From Bacillota bacterium (GTDB lineage: Bacteria; Bacillota; UBA4882; UBA8346), in contig JAFABB010000022.1 in the NCBI GenBank assembly GCA_023426245.1, forward strand, positions 1 to 47,169: a stretch of DNA of 47,169 nt, given 5' to 3'. The position numbers were made by a program, and so were the translations under genes. Under the pieces are notes generated by a model that was given only the letters and a program-made list of their open reading frames with translations, had not been told where the DNA came from and searched no databases. Below are positions 33,852 to 41,432 of this stretch, one piece after another; the first letter of the stretch is position 1; each line of letters begins with the position of its first letter.

Positions 33852-34187
33852 TATGTAGTAAGCTATAGATGAACCTAACTCGCGCCTTTCTGGAAAGGCG
33901 GGCTCTTCTCCTCTGCAGTGCTTTATTACTATGATTTCAGTGGAAGAGTAACCCTAGCCTTTGACCTCCAAGAGATTTTTGACTGCGAAGGCATCGATTA
34001 ATCTCCCCACAAAGGGGAGAACTCGCCTTCGTCAGGAAGGCGCAGAGAGAGGTCAGAATCCAGTTCGCGGCTTGACAGTCCTTTCGTCTGACATCCTAGC
34101 ATTTTCATCCTTATGTACCCAAAAACACTTGGTAAATAGTTATTTACCGCAGGATGGTGGACTATCTACAATATAACTTGCACCGGT
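33852..34187 (-). other. Structured leader between binding-protein and permease genes
   Basis: This 336-base gap is hairpin-rich. TGACCTC (33962-33968) pairs with GAGGTCA (34049-34055). Nested inside, CGAAGGC (33986-33992) pairs with GCCTTCG (34025-34031), and TCTCCCC with GGGGAGA (34002-34020). The segment CGCCTT at 34024-34029 can instead pair with AAGGCG at 34037-34042, an alternative fold. A separate GCCTTTC/GAAAGGC hairpin lies near 33887-33904. No ORF is convincing. It may be a processing and stability region, or a switch. Confidence 0.5.
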
Positions 34188-35456
34188 TTATTTCTTCTCG
34201 TTCAATCTTTGCATTTCGCTGGCAAATTTTTCAGGTGTAACTTGGCCGGCGAAAATTTCCTGAACCAGGTTCAAGTGGGTATCCGCATCGGAGCCGCTTA
34301 GGAAAGTATCCCAAGCCAGCACAAAACCGGTGGATGTCTTCACCAACTTGGAAATCTGAACGGTTAAGGCCGGAAGTTTGGACTCATCGGCTTTTACTTT
34401 CCAGGCCGGCAATAACGCGCCCAGTTGATAACCAATCGTAGCCTGTTGTTCCGCAACGAATTTGGCTAAAAGGGCGGCTTCTTTCGGATATTTGGTATCG
34501 GCGCTGACTGCGAAAGCATCGACTGCACCACCCAGGAAGCCATTGGCTTCCCCTTTGCTGCCGGTAACCGCCGGGAAATTTTTCACTACAATTTTGCCGA
34601 CCACAGCCGGAGCCTCTTTTTCATTCAAGGAACCTCCAACCCAGCTTCCATTGTAGTACATCGCCGCTCTCCCCATCCGGAAATTGGCTTCGGATTCATC
34701 CCGGGTAATCCCCAGACAGCCGCTGTCAAAAGCCCCCGCTTTCACCATCTGTTCCAAAAGGGCTGCCGACTGCACGAAGGCCGGTTGATTGAAACTGGCC
34801 TTTTTAGCCAAAGCATCATTGGATAATTTGGAACCGGCGGTGCGGATCGCCAAGATGTTTTGATAGAACATTCCCGGCCAGCGGTCTTTTTCTCCCACTT
34901 CAACCGGGGTAATTCCTTTGGCCTTGAATACTTTGACCGCGGCGATCATTTGGTCGAAGGTTTCGGGAATCTTCACATTATTTTTGGTAAAAAGCTCCTG
35001 ATTGCAGAAAAGAACACCGGCCCATACCGAGAAAGGCATTGAATATACTTTCCCATTATAGGTTTGATTTTGTAAAGCCCCTCCTACTAAGCGATTCCTG
35101 GTGCCGTCTTTTAAATAAGGGGTTAAATCCAGCAGTTTGCCGGCATCGACAAAAGGTTGGGTAAAGCCGCCGCCCCAAGTGAAGAAGACATCGGGAGCTT
35201 CATTGGCAGCGATGGCGGTTTTAATTTTAGTCTTATAGGTCTCATTCTCAACGGCATCAACTTCCACTTTAATGTTGGGATACGCTTTGCTGAATTTGGC
35301 GAGTACTTGATCAATGGCAACTTTGTTGGCTTCAGCGGGAGTGGTCCATAAGTGCCAAAACTTTAGGGTAACTTTGGGGGCGGCATTTACGGATAGGCTC
35401 GTCATAACCAGCGTCACCAAAAGCAACCCAATGACCGACAATCTTATTTTTTTCAT
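34188..35456 (-). CDS. CUT1 ABC transporter sugar-binding protein
   Basis: This 422-residue extracytoplasmic binding protein of family 1 captures oligosaccharide for the CUT1 permeases. The signal peptide is IRLSVIGLLLVTLVMTSLSV followed by NAAPK, with no lipobox. LKFWHLWTTPAEANK near 30 is the N-terminal family motif and AAMYYNGSWVGG near 265 is the Trp-rich hinge block. ATG 35456 has GGAGGAG four bases upstream; the frame opens 15 codons earlier without good signals. It is the first gene of the operon with the GH94 phosphorylase. Confidence 0.93.
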   Translation of the reverse strand: MKKIRLSVIGLLLVTLVMTSLSVNAAPKVTLKFWHLWTTPAEANKVAIDQVLAKFSKAYPNIKVEVDAVENETYKTKIKTAIAANEAPDVFFTWGGGFTQPFVDAGKLLDLTPYLKDGTRNRLVGGALQNQTYNGKVYSMPFSVWAGVLFCNQELFTKNNVKIPETFDQMIAAVKVFKAKGITPVEVGEKDRWPGMFYQNILAIRTAGSKLSNDALAKKASFNQPAFVQSAALLEQMVKAGAFDSGCLGITRDESEANFRMGRAAMYYNGSWVGGSLNEKEAPAVVGKIVVKNFPAVTGSKGEANGFLGGAVDAFAVSADTKYPKEAALLAKFVAEQQATIGYQLGALLPAWKVKADESKLPALTVQISKLVKTSTGFVLAWDTFLSGSDADTHLNLVQEIFAGQVTPEKFASEMQRLNEKK

Positions 35457-35536
35457 TTTACTCCTCCTCATTTTGGATGGCTCTCCGGCCATCTTTTTCA
35501 CGAAGGCTCTCTGTGAGGTAAAACCAGCTAGTAAGT

Positions 35537-35565
35537 ATATTAAGCCCTTATTAAAGATAATTCAA
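35537..35565 (-). promoter_or_regulatory. Candidate promoter of the CUT1-GH94 operon
   Basis: On the minus strand, -35 TTGAAT and -10 TAATAT are 17 bases apart, 81 bases before the binding-protein start. Each hexamer matches the consensus at four of six positions. Confidence 0.5.
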
Positions 35566-35787
35566 ATTTTCAAAGAGTACAAGGCAACTATTTTACTAAA
35601 ATAGTCACTATTTTTACATTTACTGGGGTGGATCCGGGAAAAGATGATGGAATACTGGGGAAGTTTGAAATTTAAATTATCAACCGGGCATTTATCAGGA
35701 AAAACGTCATCAAAACCCTTTTTTATCCCGTCATATCAACATTCAGAGTTCGCCGCACAAAATCGACACACTTTTTTCAAAATTCCG

Positions 35788-35899
35788 TGATATAATGATA
35801 TTGGTAAAAGATTGACAATATTTGTCGCCTTTGAAAAAGGCGCCGGATTCAGTGGAACGAAATGTACGCTACACGCTCTGAACTTCAGGGCGTTTTTTT
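35788..35899 (+). ncRNA. Predicted structured small RNA with terminator
   Basis: An extended -10 (TGaTATAAT, 35788-35796) precedes a roughly 95-base transcript that ends at an intrinsic terminator (stem 35874-35892, then seven T residues). Within it are a GACAA/TTGTC hairpin and a CGCCTTT/AAAGGCG hairpin. TTCAG at 35848-35852 could pair with CTGAA at 35878-35882, which is one arm of the terminator. That is the layout of an attenuator. I recognise no known riboswitch class in it. Confidence 0.5.
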
Positions 35900-35911
35900 G
35901 TACCCAAAATG

Positions 35912-35967
35912 AACGGCCTGCATCTTCGGCAGATATCTTGCCCAAGACAACAGGCCGTTTGCTTTTT
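35912..35967. terminator. Second hairpin terminator
   Basis: AACGGCCTG and CAGGCCGTT form a perfect nine-base stem, with an inner GGCA/TGCC hairpin and TTGCTTTTT after it. It lies just after the small RNA terminator and may act as a backup stop on the plus strand. Confidence 0.6.
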
Positions 35968-36018
35968 CAATTTCAAAAAAGGAGGTCGGATTCGACGCAT
36001 TCACCAACCCTTCGAGTA

Positions 36019-36249
36019 GACATACGCGACTCCCGGTAAGACATGCGCGACCCTCCGGTGCACATCCGCGACTCCCGGAAGGACATGCGCAACTCTTCGG
36101 CGGACATACGCGACTCCCGGTGAGACATACGCAACCCTTCGGCGGACATACGCGGCTCCCGGTGAGACATACGCGACCCTTCGGCGGACATGCGCGGCTC
36201 CCGGTGAGACATACGCGACCCTCCGGTGGACATACGCGACTCCCGGTGA
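36019..36249. repeat. Tandem array of eleven 21-bp units, two alternating types
   Basis: Eleven units of exactly 21 bases fill 231 bases. Odd units resemble GACATACGCGACTCCCGGTGA and even units GACATACGCGACCCTTCGGCG, so the higher-order period is 42. The first ten bases are the most constant. Because 21 is divisible by three, several frames stay open, notably minus-strand heptads such as MSHREPR and MSAEGSR. No frame has a good ribosome site. It lacks the repeat-plus-unique-spacer layout of CRISPR. Confidence 0.9.
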
Positions 36250-36273
36250 GATATTCTCTAAAAATCTCGAAAA

Positions 36274-36419
36274 TTGGCTTCAAGCCTCTCCCGGCGCCTT
36301 CTATCCGGCGGTGAGCTGCCTTTGAAGCCAAAAAGCATAGAGGGCAATGGCTCTCGGGTTACCCTTCCACTGGAATTAACCTTACCGGTTTTCGCTGGTC
36401 TTAAGGACGGCGTTTTTTT
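36274..36419 (+). ncRNA. Second predicted structured RNA, ending in a terminator
   Basis: A perfect 10-bp inverted repeat (TTGGCTTCAA 36274-36283; TTGAAGCCAA 36322-36331) encloses GC-rich sequence. About 60 bases later a hairpin starting CGCTGGTC (36393) ends in GCG and seven T residues, very like the end of the first small RNA. It lies about 80 bases before the gene at 36502 and may attenuate it. No clear promoter of its own is seen. Confidence 0.4.
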
Positions 36420-36501
36420 GATTTCTCTATTGGGGTGATAGATTGAAATTTAATTTTTTCCTGATCAATATTTATATCGTAAAAATGGAGGGTAAGCATT
36501 G

Positions 36502-36879
36502 ATGTTAAAACGAAATTTCTCTTTTCGAATCAACAAAATCAAACAATTATTGGGCGGAATGAAGGCCCGGGCCACCGAGGTAGCCGCCTGGGGTTACCCG
36601 GCGGAGTTCATCGAGGAATTAACCGGCGACTACGCTACACTCGTTCAGCTGCAGGATGATCGCAACGCCAATATCACGGCCAGCAAGGCCATCACCGTCA
36701 AACAGCAGGAACTGTTTGGAAAGGCTGAAAAAATGGCGACCATGGTCCGGCAATCCGTCCGCTCCCGCTTGCCCGAATCCGACTGGAACCAATTCGGATT
36801 CTACTGGGGCGAAGCCGCCAAGGTCAAAAAAACGAAACCGGAAGTTGCCGGCCTTGGTCCGATTACGGCGCAAAGTTAG
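36502..36879 (+). CDS. Hypothetical protein, helical
   Basis: This 125-residue protein is not recognised. It is basic at both ends and rich in predicted helix (INKIKQLLGGMKARATEVAA; FIEELTGDYATLVQLQDDRN), with no signal peptide or membrane segment. ATG 36502 lies eight bases after GGAGGG. It is a single-gene unit, preceded by two structured RNAs and followed by a strong terminator, so it is very likely expressed. Confidence 0.6.
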   Translation: MLKRNFSFRINKIKQLLGGMKARATEVAAWGYPAEFIEELTGDYATLVQLQDDRNANITASKAITVKQQELFGKAEKMATMVRQSVRSRLPESDWNQFGFYWGEAAKVKKTKPEVAGLGPITAQS

Positions 36880-36947
36880 TTGACTATTATCACCTTAAGG
36901 TAAAAACGCTTTAAAAAAGTCCATTCGATCACCCCAATTTTCTACAT

Positions 36948-36990
36948 ACCAAACCCCGGGTAAATCGTCTTTCCCGGGGTTTGGTTTAAA
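36948..36990 (+). terminator. Strong intrinsic terminator
   Basis: ACCAAACCCCGGG and CCCGGGGTTTGGT are perfect 13-base arms around a 12-base loop, followed by TTAAAAA. It ends the transcript of the gene at 36502. Confidence 0.85.
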
Positions 36991-37105
36991 AATGACAATT
37001 CTGAGCCCGCATGATCAAAAGTATCGCTATATGCTGCATCATTCGACCTGCCAGAGTTAACTCTTCATGCAGTTGTTTCAATATCAATGTTGCCTAAAAC
37101 ACTGT

Positions 37106-37292
37106 CTGAACCAAGATTAAACAGATTTTTCAGATTGGACGGATTTTTTTGTTGCTGCTAGGTACTTTGTTCTTAAAAACGTTACACTTGAGTTTATTGT
37201 TTATTGCTTAAGATGAATACAGAAATAAAATCTTTAATCTGTGTAATCCGCGCCTTTGAAAAAAGGGATTCATCCTGACTAATCCTGGTTCA
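37106..37292. repeat. Palindromic non-coding element
   Basis: The left end TGAACCAAGATTAAACAG and the inverted right end TGAACCAGGATTAGTCAG match at 14 of 18 positions. Inside, the AAACAGATT near the left and AATCTGTG near 37230 extend the symmetry. The 187 bases have no ORF. It looks like a MITE or a dispersed palindromic repeat and fills most of the gap before the immunity-like region. Confidence 0.5.
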
Positions 37293-37343
37293 ATCCCCTA
37301 TTTATCTCGACAAACAAATAGGCATTCTTCCATTTATCCCAGA

Positions 37344-37982
37344 TTAATTGTGTACATCCAAATGAATCCTCCACACCAGGAGTATATACCAAGACATCTG
37401 TTTCACTTTTTGTTCATACACTTTACTGCGTTGAATCAGGATAAAACACCAAATCAGCGATACAATAAGAAAACTACCGCTAATGGCTGTCAATTCCAGC
37501 AGGCTCAATAAAATCGTCCAAATATGATTGGTAGCCCGGCCACCCGGCTGGATAGGACTCCATTGAGCCAATAATTCTTTTACCTCCAAAAACCCATCCA
37601 AACGAACCGGAATGACAACCGCCTTTCGCTTATCTGAAGTTTTAATCCGTAAGCTCCGGTCCTGCAATTCCTCAATCCCGGTAATTTCTGCTTTCGTAAA
37701 CACGATCTGTTTTTGATTATCCATTTTGACATTGATAGTATCTTCGCCAATCTCCACCTAATAAGATTGCCATTGCCGCCGGATATGCCGTAAGAAAAAA
37801 TAAGTGACCATCAACAAACTCAAAACTACTCCAAAAATCGAAAAAGGCCTATCTGCCGCATTGTCAGTGTTCATAATGGAAATGCCAGTTCCGGCAAAAA
37901 TCGCAATGATCAAAAGAATCATGCTCACAAAAACTTGCCTGGATTTTAAATAACCACGGGGTTGCATTTTATAGATTTGCAT
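37344..37982 (-). pseudogene. Membrane/PH-like protein split by an in-frame TAG
   Basis: Two adjoining minus ORFs (74 and 137 residues) are in the same frame and separated by one TAG at 37760-37758. The first has two membrane helices and ends RHIRRQWQSY. The second begins EIGEDTINVKMDNQKQIVFT, which reads like a PH-like (YcxB-type) domain, followed by two more helices. Together they look like one 212-residue protein. Other genes here end in TAG, so this is probably a nonsense mutation rather than recoding, but the flanks are otherwise uncorrupted. Confidence 0.6.
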
Positions 37983-38219
37983 TATCGAAACGCTCCCTTT
38001 GATGTAATTTACTTACTGTTAAAGCTTAAAACGGGGAACAAGTTCCGCCTCTTCCGCCCGCAAGTCGGCAAAACGTTGTTCCCCCGTATTTTTCATTTGC
38101 CACGTCATCGTAATTGACAAAAAATGGCAGTCCGATAAGATCTTTCGGCTGCTAGCGTAAGAACTCTACCTTTTAGCCTTAATCCTTGAAATCCATTTTG
38201 AAATAAGCAAATTATAAAA

Positions 38220-38792
38220 TCATAGTTTAGCCAAACGCTCTTGGATCTTGGGCTCCCATTTTGAACCCTTCAGCTTATCCAGCACCATTTGGAGCAGTTC
38301 TTTTTCACTGGGAGTATCAGCCTTTTCCAAAGAGAATGAGCCTCGGGATAAAAATCCGGCTTTTTTAGCGACCCGATACTTATAACTTCCATAAAAATAA
38401 ATATCGCCTTGATTGACCGTAATCTTATCGGCTTCAGCGGCATTGTTGGTTATTGTCGAAATAGCCGGATCCTGTCTTAAATGAAAGCCGTATGCTTGAG
38501 TGGAAAAAGTTGCAAACCAGTATTGGCCGGGAACAACGCGGTCGGCGATGAAGAGGCCGTTTTCATAAAGGCCATATATACCCATGTATTTGCCAATTCC
38601 AATCTTAGGACCTTCATATCTCAAGAAACTCACGTCTTTTAAATAAGAATTAATATCGGTCAAATCGATACAGCCAAAGACCAAAGCGTCTTTTTCCGGA
38701 TCTCCATTGCTCGTCTTGGCCCAAACATTGATTCCGGTTAACAGTGTAATCATAAGAGACGTAATAAGTATGATGCGGATAGAGCGTTTCAT
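38220..38792 (-). CDS. Secreted hypothetical protein
   Basis: This 190-residue exported protein has a signal peptide (RSIRIILITSLMITLLTG, then NVWA). The mature part is beta-rich: a VFGCIDLTDINSYL strand, a GLYENGLFIADRVVPGQYWF strand pair typical of DUF2846-like lipoproteins, and a helical C-terminus. There is no lipobox cysteine. ATG 38792 is placed nine bases after AAAGGA. The function is unknown. It stands at the edge of the immunity-like array. Confidence 0.6.
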   Translation of the reverse strand: MKRSIRIILITSLMITLLTGINVWAKTSNGDPEKDALVFGCIDLTDINSYLKDVSFLRYEGPKIGIGKYMGIYGLYENGLFIADRVVPGQYWFATFSTQAYGFHLRQDPAISTITNNAAEADKITVNQGDIYFYGSYKYRVAKKAGFLSRGSFSLEKADTPSEKELLQMVLDKLKGSKWEPKIQERLAKL

Positions 38793-38984
38793 TATATTCA
38801 TTCCTTTCGAGATGGCAAAATTTTAAAATCATTTTTTCTTTACTTCATGGATGCGGTTACAACAGGTATCACCAATTATTGCTGCCAATTAGGTAAAATT
38901 GTTTCAATGAATATCCTCCTGAATTTATATTTATGATTGATACTTCATTTAAATATCGGCTAAATATTTAAAAAAATAAACAAA

Positions 38985-39182
38985 TTAATGCTTTTGGGGT
39001 GCCAATTCATGGAGCCTCACTTTTTTGACCCATTGCATCAGCGTTTGTTCCAAAAGTTTTCTTATTGTCTCACTTTTGCTTTCCTCTAAAGGGATAATAT
39101 TCATTACGGTGATTGCAAATCGCAAAGGCGGCCAAATCCTATGATCATCAATATTCCATGAATCCATAAACCCCGGCCGCAT
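38985..39182 (-). CDS. Hypothetical small protein or remnant
   Basis: This 65-residue ORF reads FAITVMNIIPLEESKSETIR then a helical end. It has no strong ribosome site and no recognised family. It could be the C-terminal remnant of a larger gene; the flanks give no further evidence. Confidence 0.3.
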   Translation of the reverse strand: MRPGFMDSWNIDDHRIWPPLRFAITVMNIIPLEESKSETIRKLLEQTLMQWVKKVRLHELAPQKH

Positions 39183-39201
39183 TGCCTATCAATTGGAAAA
39201 A

Positions 39202-39369
39202 TTACTCTTTTGCAAATGCCTCTACATCATTCAAATTTTCACGGAGAGCATCTTTTACTTCTTCCCTGGTTTCATGGGCGAGTGCCGCTTTAAAATTTTC
39301 AATGTTCAAGCCGGCATTTTCTTTATTCACTAATTCCGGCGTGGCTTGAACCGATAACTTTTTGCTCAA
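39202..39369 (-). CDS. Hypothetical small acidic protein
   Basis: TTG at 39369 follows GGAGG by seven bases and gives 55 residues: SKKLSVQATPELVNKENAGL, then a helical acidic tail ending AFAKE. An ATG six codons earlier has no site. It is rich in Glu and Asn, lacks a signal or membrane helix, and sits between other small ORFs of the array. The family is unknown. Confidence 0.45.
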   Translation of the reverse strand: MSKKLSVQATPELVNKENAGLNIENFKAALAHETREEVKDALRENLNDVEAFAKE

Positions 39370-39440
39370 TGAATTTCCTCCATCCAATGAACCAAACGGA
39401 TTAAAGGCCGCCGGAATGCAGATTGCCGAAATGTCTTCCT

Positions 39441-39887
39441 TTACTCAACCAAACTAGCTTCAATGGCCTCTTGAAATGAGAGATTCAGAATGTCTTGATG
39501 GGCATTCATAAAATCATCCGGCGTTACCCAGAGCTTTTTATCAAAACTTATTGTGCCTCCTGCTTTTTTTGCCAGAAAATAAGCGGCCTTCAAAAAAGCG
39601 CGCTTATCAACAAAAGCAGCATCATCTGCCATCTCAATGGTGATTGGCGCAGAACAGCCTAACTTAACGGGTAATTCAAAATAAATATATTCTTTGTACT
39701 TATGATGATTGCTCCACCTTGGATCATCCACCCATTTGTCCCAACAAAGGGCTAAAGTCGTATAATCACTGAACCGAAAAGCGTCTCCAGCCTTCGAAAA
39801 AGAAACATTCTCTTCCCACATTGCAGCAATTAATTCATTGAGTTCCGGAAGCTTTTGGCGATCATTTACGGTTACATACATTTTCAT
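39441..39887 (-). CDS. Hypothetical protein, immunity-like
   Basis: This cytoplasmic protein of about 148 residues begins KMYVTVNDRQKLPELNELIA. The core has a beta-strand pair around WDKWVDDPRWSNHHKYKEYI and a helical acidic C-terminus (FQEAIEASLVE). The frame opens 16 codons upstream of the chosen start at 39887; neither start has a strong site. No family is recognised; size, acidity and setting fit an immunity protein. Confidence 0.5.
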   Translation of the reverse strand: MKMYVTVNDRQKLPELNELIAAMWEENVSFSKAGDAFRFSDYTTLALCWDKWVDDPRWSNHHKYKEYIYFELPVKLGCSAPITIEMADDAAFVDKRAFLKAAYFLAKKAGGTISFDKKLWVTPDDFMNAHQDILNLSFQEAIEASLVE

Positions 39888-40035
39888 TTTTTTCACGCTT
39901 TTTTGATTTAACTTGAATCCGGCAAGTAACTTCAAAAAACCCAGTCACATTTAAACTTGCCGGTTCAAACAATAAACCCGGCCAATTTTTCTGCACCATC
40001 GCAGAAAAATTGTCACTTACTTGCCGGATCGAGGT

Positions 40036-40515
40036 TTAATACATCTTGTATTTCGCTAAGAATTCGATAAACGGAAGTGTATAAAAATCCCTGATAATAT
40101 CGGAATCTTCCTCCCACCAGGAATCGGCCATATAAATTTGAGACTGAATATAATACCAAGGAACGATTCTACTCTCTCCAATGATAAAATCGTCAACAAT
40201 CCGGCAAATGGTGATATGTTGATCGATTATCAACGCTAAAGTTTCATTTAATTTGTAAGCGAACTTAAAAAACTCATTCTCTTGCCCGGACTCCAAAACC
40301 TGAAGATAATTTCGATATAAACTTGATGATTTCAAAAAAGCCGCATCCACATCGTCATGATAAATCCTTTGAACGAGATAACTTTCGCCCAAAAGTGCAG
40401 TGAATTCATCCATTGACCTAAACTTATGGTCACTCAACAAATCGTTCAGATTTAACGAAACTTCTGTGGAGTCGATTACTTTGTTCCGAATCACTATTTT
40501 CCGGGCCTGCTCCAT
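40036..40515 (-). CDS. Hypothetical protein, immunity-like
   Basis: This 159-residue soluble protein is mostly helical and acidic, with FFKFAYKLNETLALIIDQHI near 80 and a Trp-rich MADSWWEEDSDIIRDFY near 130. AAGGAG precedes the ATG by 8 bases. It follows the 107-residue gene with a 11-base gap, so the two form one transcript. Nothing in it matches a family I know. Its setting suggests protection against one specific toxin. Confidence 0.55.
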   Translation of the reverse strand: MEQARKIVIRNKVIDSTEVSLNLNDLLSDHKFRSMDEFTALLGESYLVQRIYHDDVDAAFLKSSSLYRNYLQVLESGQENEFFKFAYKLNETLALIIDQHITICRIVDDFIIGESRIVPWYYIQSQIYMADSWWEEDSDIIRDFYTLPFIEFLAKYKMY

Positions 40516-40526
40516 CCAATCGCTCC

Positions 40527-40850
40527 TTATTTCGCTTTATCGGGCCACCCATAAAATGTTCCGTAGCTGATGATTCCATCCATCAAAGCATCCCAGGCCA
40601 TCGCCTTATAATCCCGTGCTACATCCGCATCAACCATTTCAATTTGAGCAAAATCAATAACTTCCTCGATGGCTACTATTTCATAATGATCTTCAAACAA
40701 AGCATTTTTAGCTTTCTCTTTGGCCTCAATTTCATTTTGGGCCGCAGCAATAACATCGACAAAAGCTCCTTTAGCATGCGGATGCTCCATGAATAACTGC
40801 GAACCGGTCAAGGGACGGATTTCTATTTTTAAACAATATACCTTATCCAT
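40527..40850 (-). CDS. Hypothetical protein, immunity-like
   Basis: This 107-residue protein begins KVYCLKIEIRPLTGSQLFME, a ferredoxin-like beta-alpha pattern, and has a helical acidic C-terminus with DYKAMAWDALMDG. GGAGGG lies nine bases before the ATG. It is the first of a tight pair with the gene at 40036. The family is unknown; toxin and immunity pairs often include one member of this size. Confidence 0.55.
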   Translation of the reverse strand: MDKVYCLKIEIRPLTGSQLFMEHPHAKGAFVDVIAAAQNEIEAKEKAKNALFEDHYEIVAIEEVIDFAQIEMVDADVARDYKAMAWDALMDGIISYGTFYGWPDKAK

Positions 40851-40887
40851 TTACGGGTACCCTCCTCTTAACCAAATTTCCTAAATG

Positions 40888-41070
40888 TCAGGACTTGTTA
40901 TAAAATATCTTTAGTTTACATAGATCAAAACTATCATTAAAAAGTTGTTTGTTGATCAAAAAAAGCAACCCCATTATCAGTACAACCACAATAACTACCA
41001 CCATTCCTATTCCATATCTTTGTTGAAAATTCAATCCCGATTTGGACATCAGAACCAACATCAATGACAA
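40888..41070 (-). CDS. Small two-helix membrane protein or remnant
   Basis: The frame encodes a very hydrophobic helix (GIGMVVVIVVVLIMGLLFLI) and, upstream in the same frame, another hydrophobic stretch that begins before the ATG at 41070. The true start may be an earlier codon, or the gene may be 5'-damaged. No ribosome site is clear. Small membrane proteins of this kind often protect against pore-forming toxins; that is speculation here. Confidence 0.35.
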   Translation of the reverse strand: MSLMLVLMSKSGLNFQQRYGIGMVVVIVVVLIMGLLFLINKQLFNDSFDLCKLKIFYNKS

Positions 41071-41134
41071 TATAAAATGCAGAGCACGAAAGCCAATGAA
41101 ATATATTTAAACATTCCATATCATCCTTGCAACA

Positions 41135-41398
41135 TTAATCATTCCATTTAGCGATACTTATGACAAATACTTGTAAAACAATCGCCAATACCAAAGAAAT
41201 CCACCAATAAAAAATATATAATTGCTCCATCTTGCTATATTTTAATCCCTTTTTATGCTTTCGGATAATTAAATAATAAATAGCCGCTGTAAATAATAAG
41301 AACGGAATATCCAAAGGAGATATTTTATATTTCAATAACAGATATCGAAAAATATCACCAAATAGATAATTCCATAAATCATTCTTAGAAATATTCAC
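41135..41398 (-). CDS. Small membrane protein
   Basis: This 87-residue ORF has two hydrophobic segments, at about 26-46 (ISPLDIPFLLFTAAIYYLII) and 63-83 (IFYWWISLVLAIVLQVFVIS), separated by a basic cytoplasmic loop (RKHKKGLKYSK). The start at 41398 has no strong ribosome site. It is unlike its neighbours and has no recognised family. An immunity role is possible from context only. Confidence 0.45.
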   Translation of the reverse strand: MNISKNDLWNYLFGDIFRYLLLKYKISPLDIPFLLFTAAIYYLIIRKHKKGLKYSKMEQLYIFYWWISLVLAIVLQVFVISIAKWND

Positions 41399-41432
41399 TT
41401 ATCATATTCGCCCTCGCCAAGGCTTTTATGCT

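Noticed and set aside
36019..36249. CRISPR array
   Set aside because: Units are contiguous 21-bp repeats with no unique spacers, and no cas genes are present.
35885..36331. 148-residue heptad-repeat protein on the minus strand
   Set aside because: Open only because the unit length is a multiple of three; several frames are open equally, there is no ribosome site, and it covers terminators and structured DNA.
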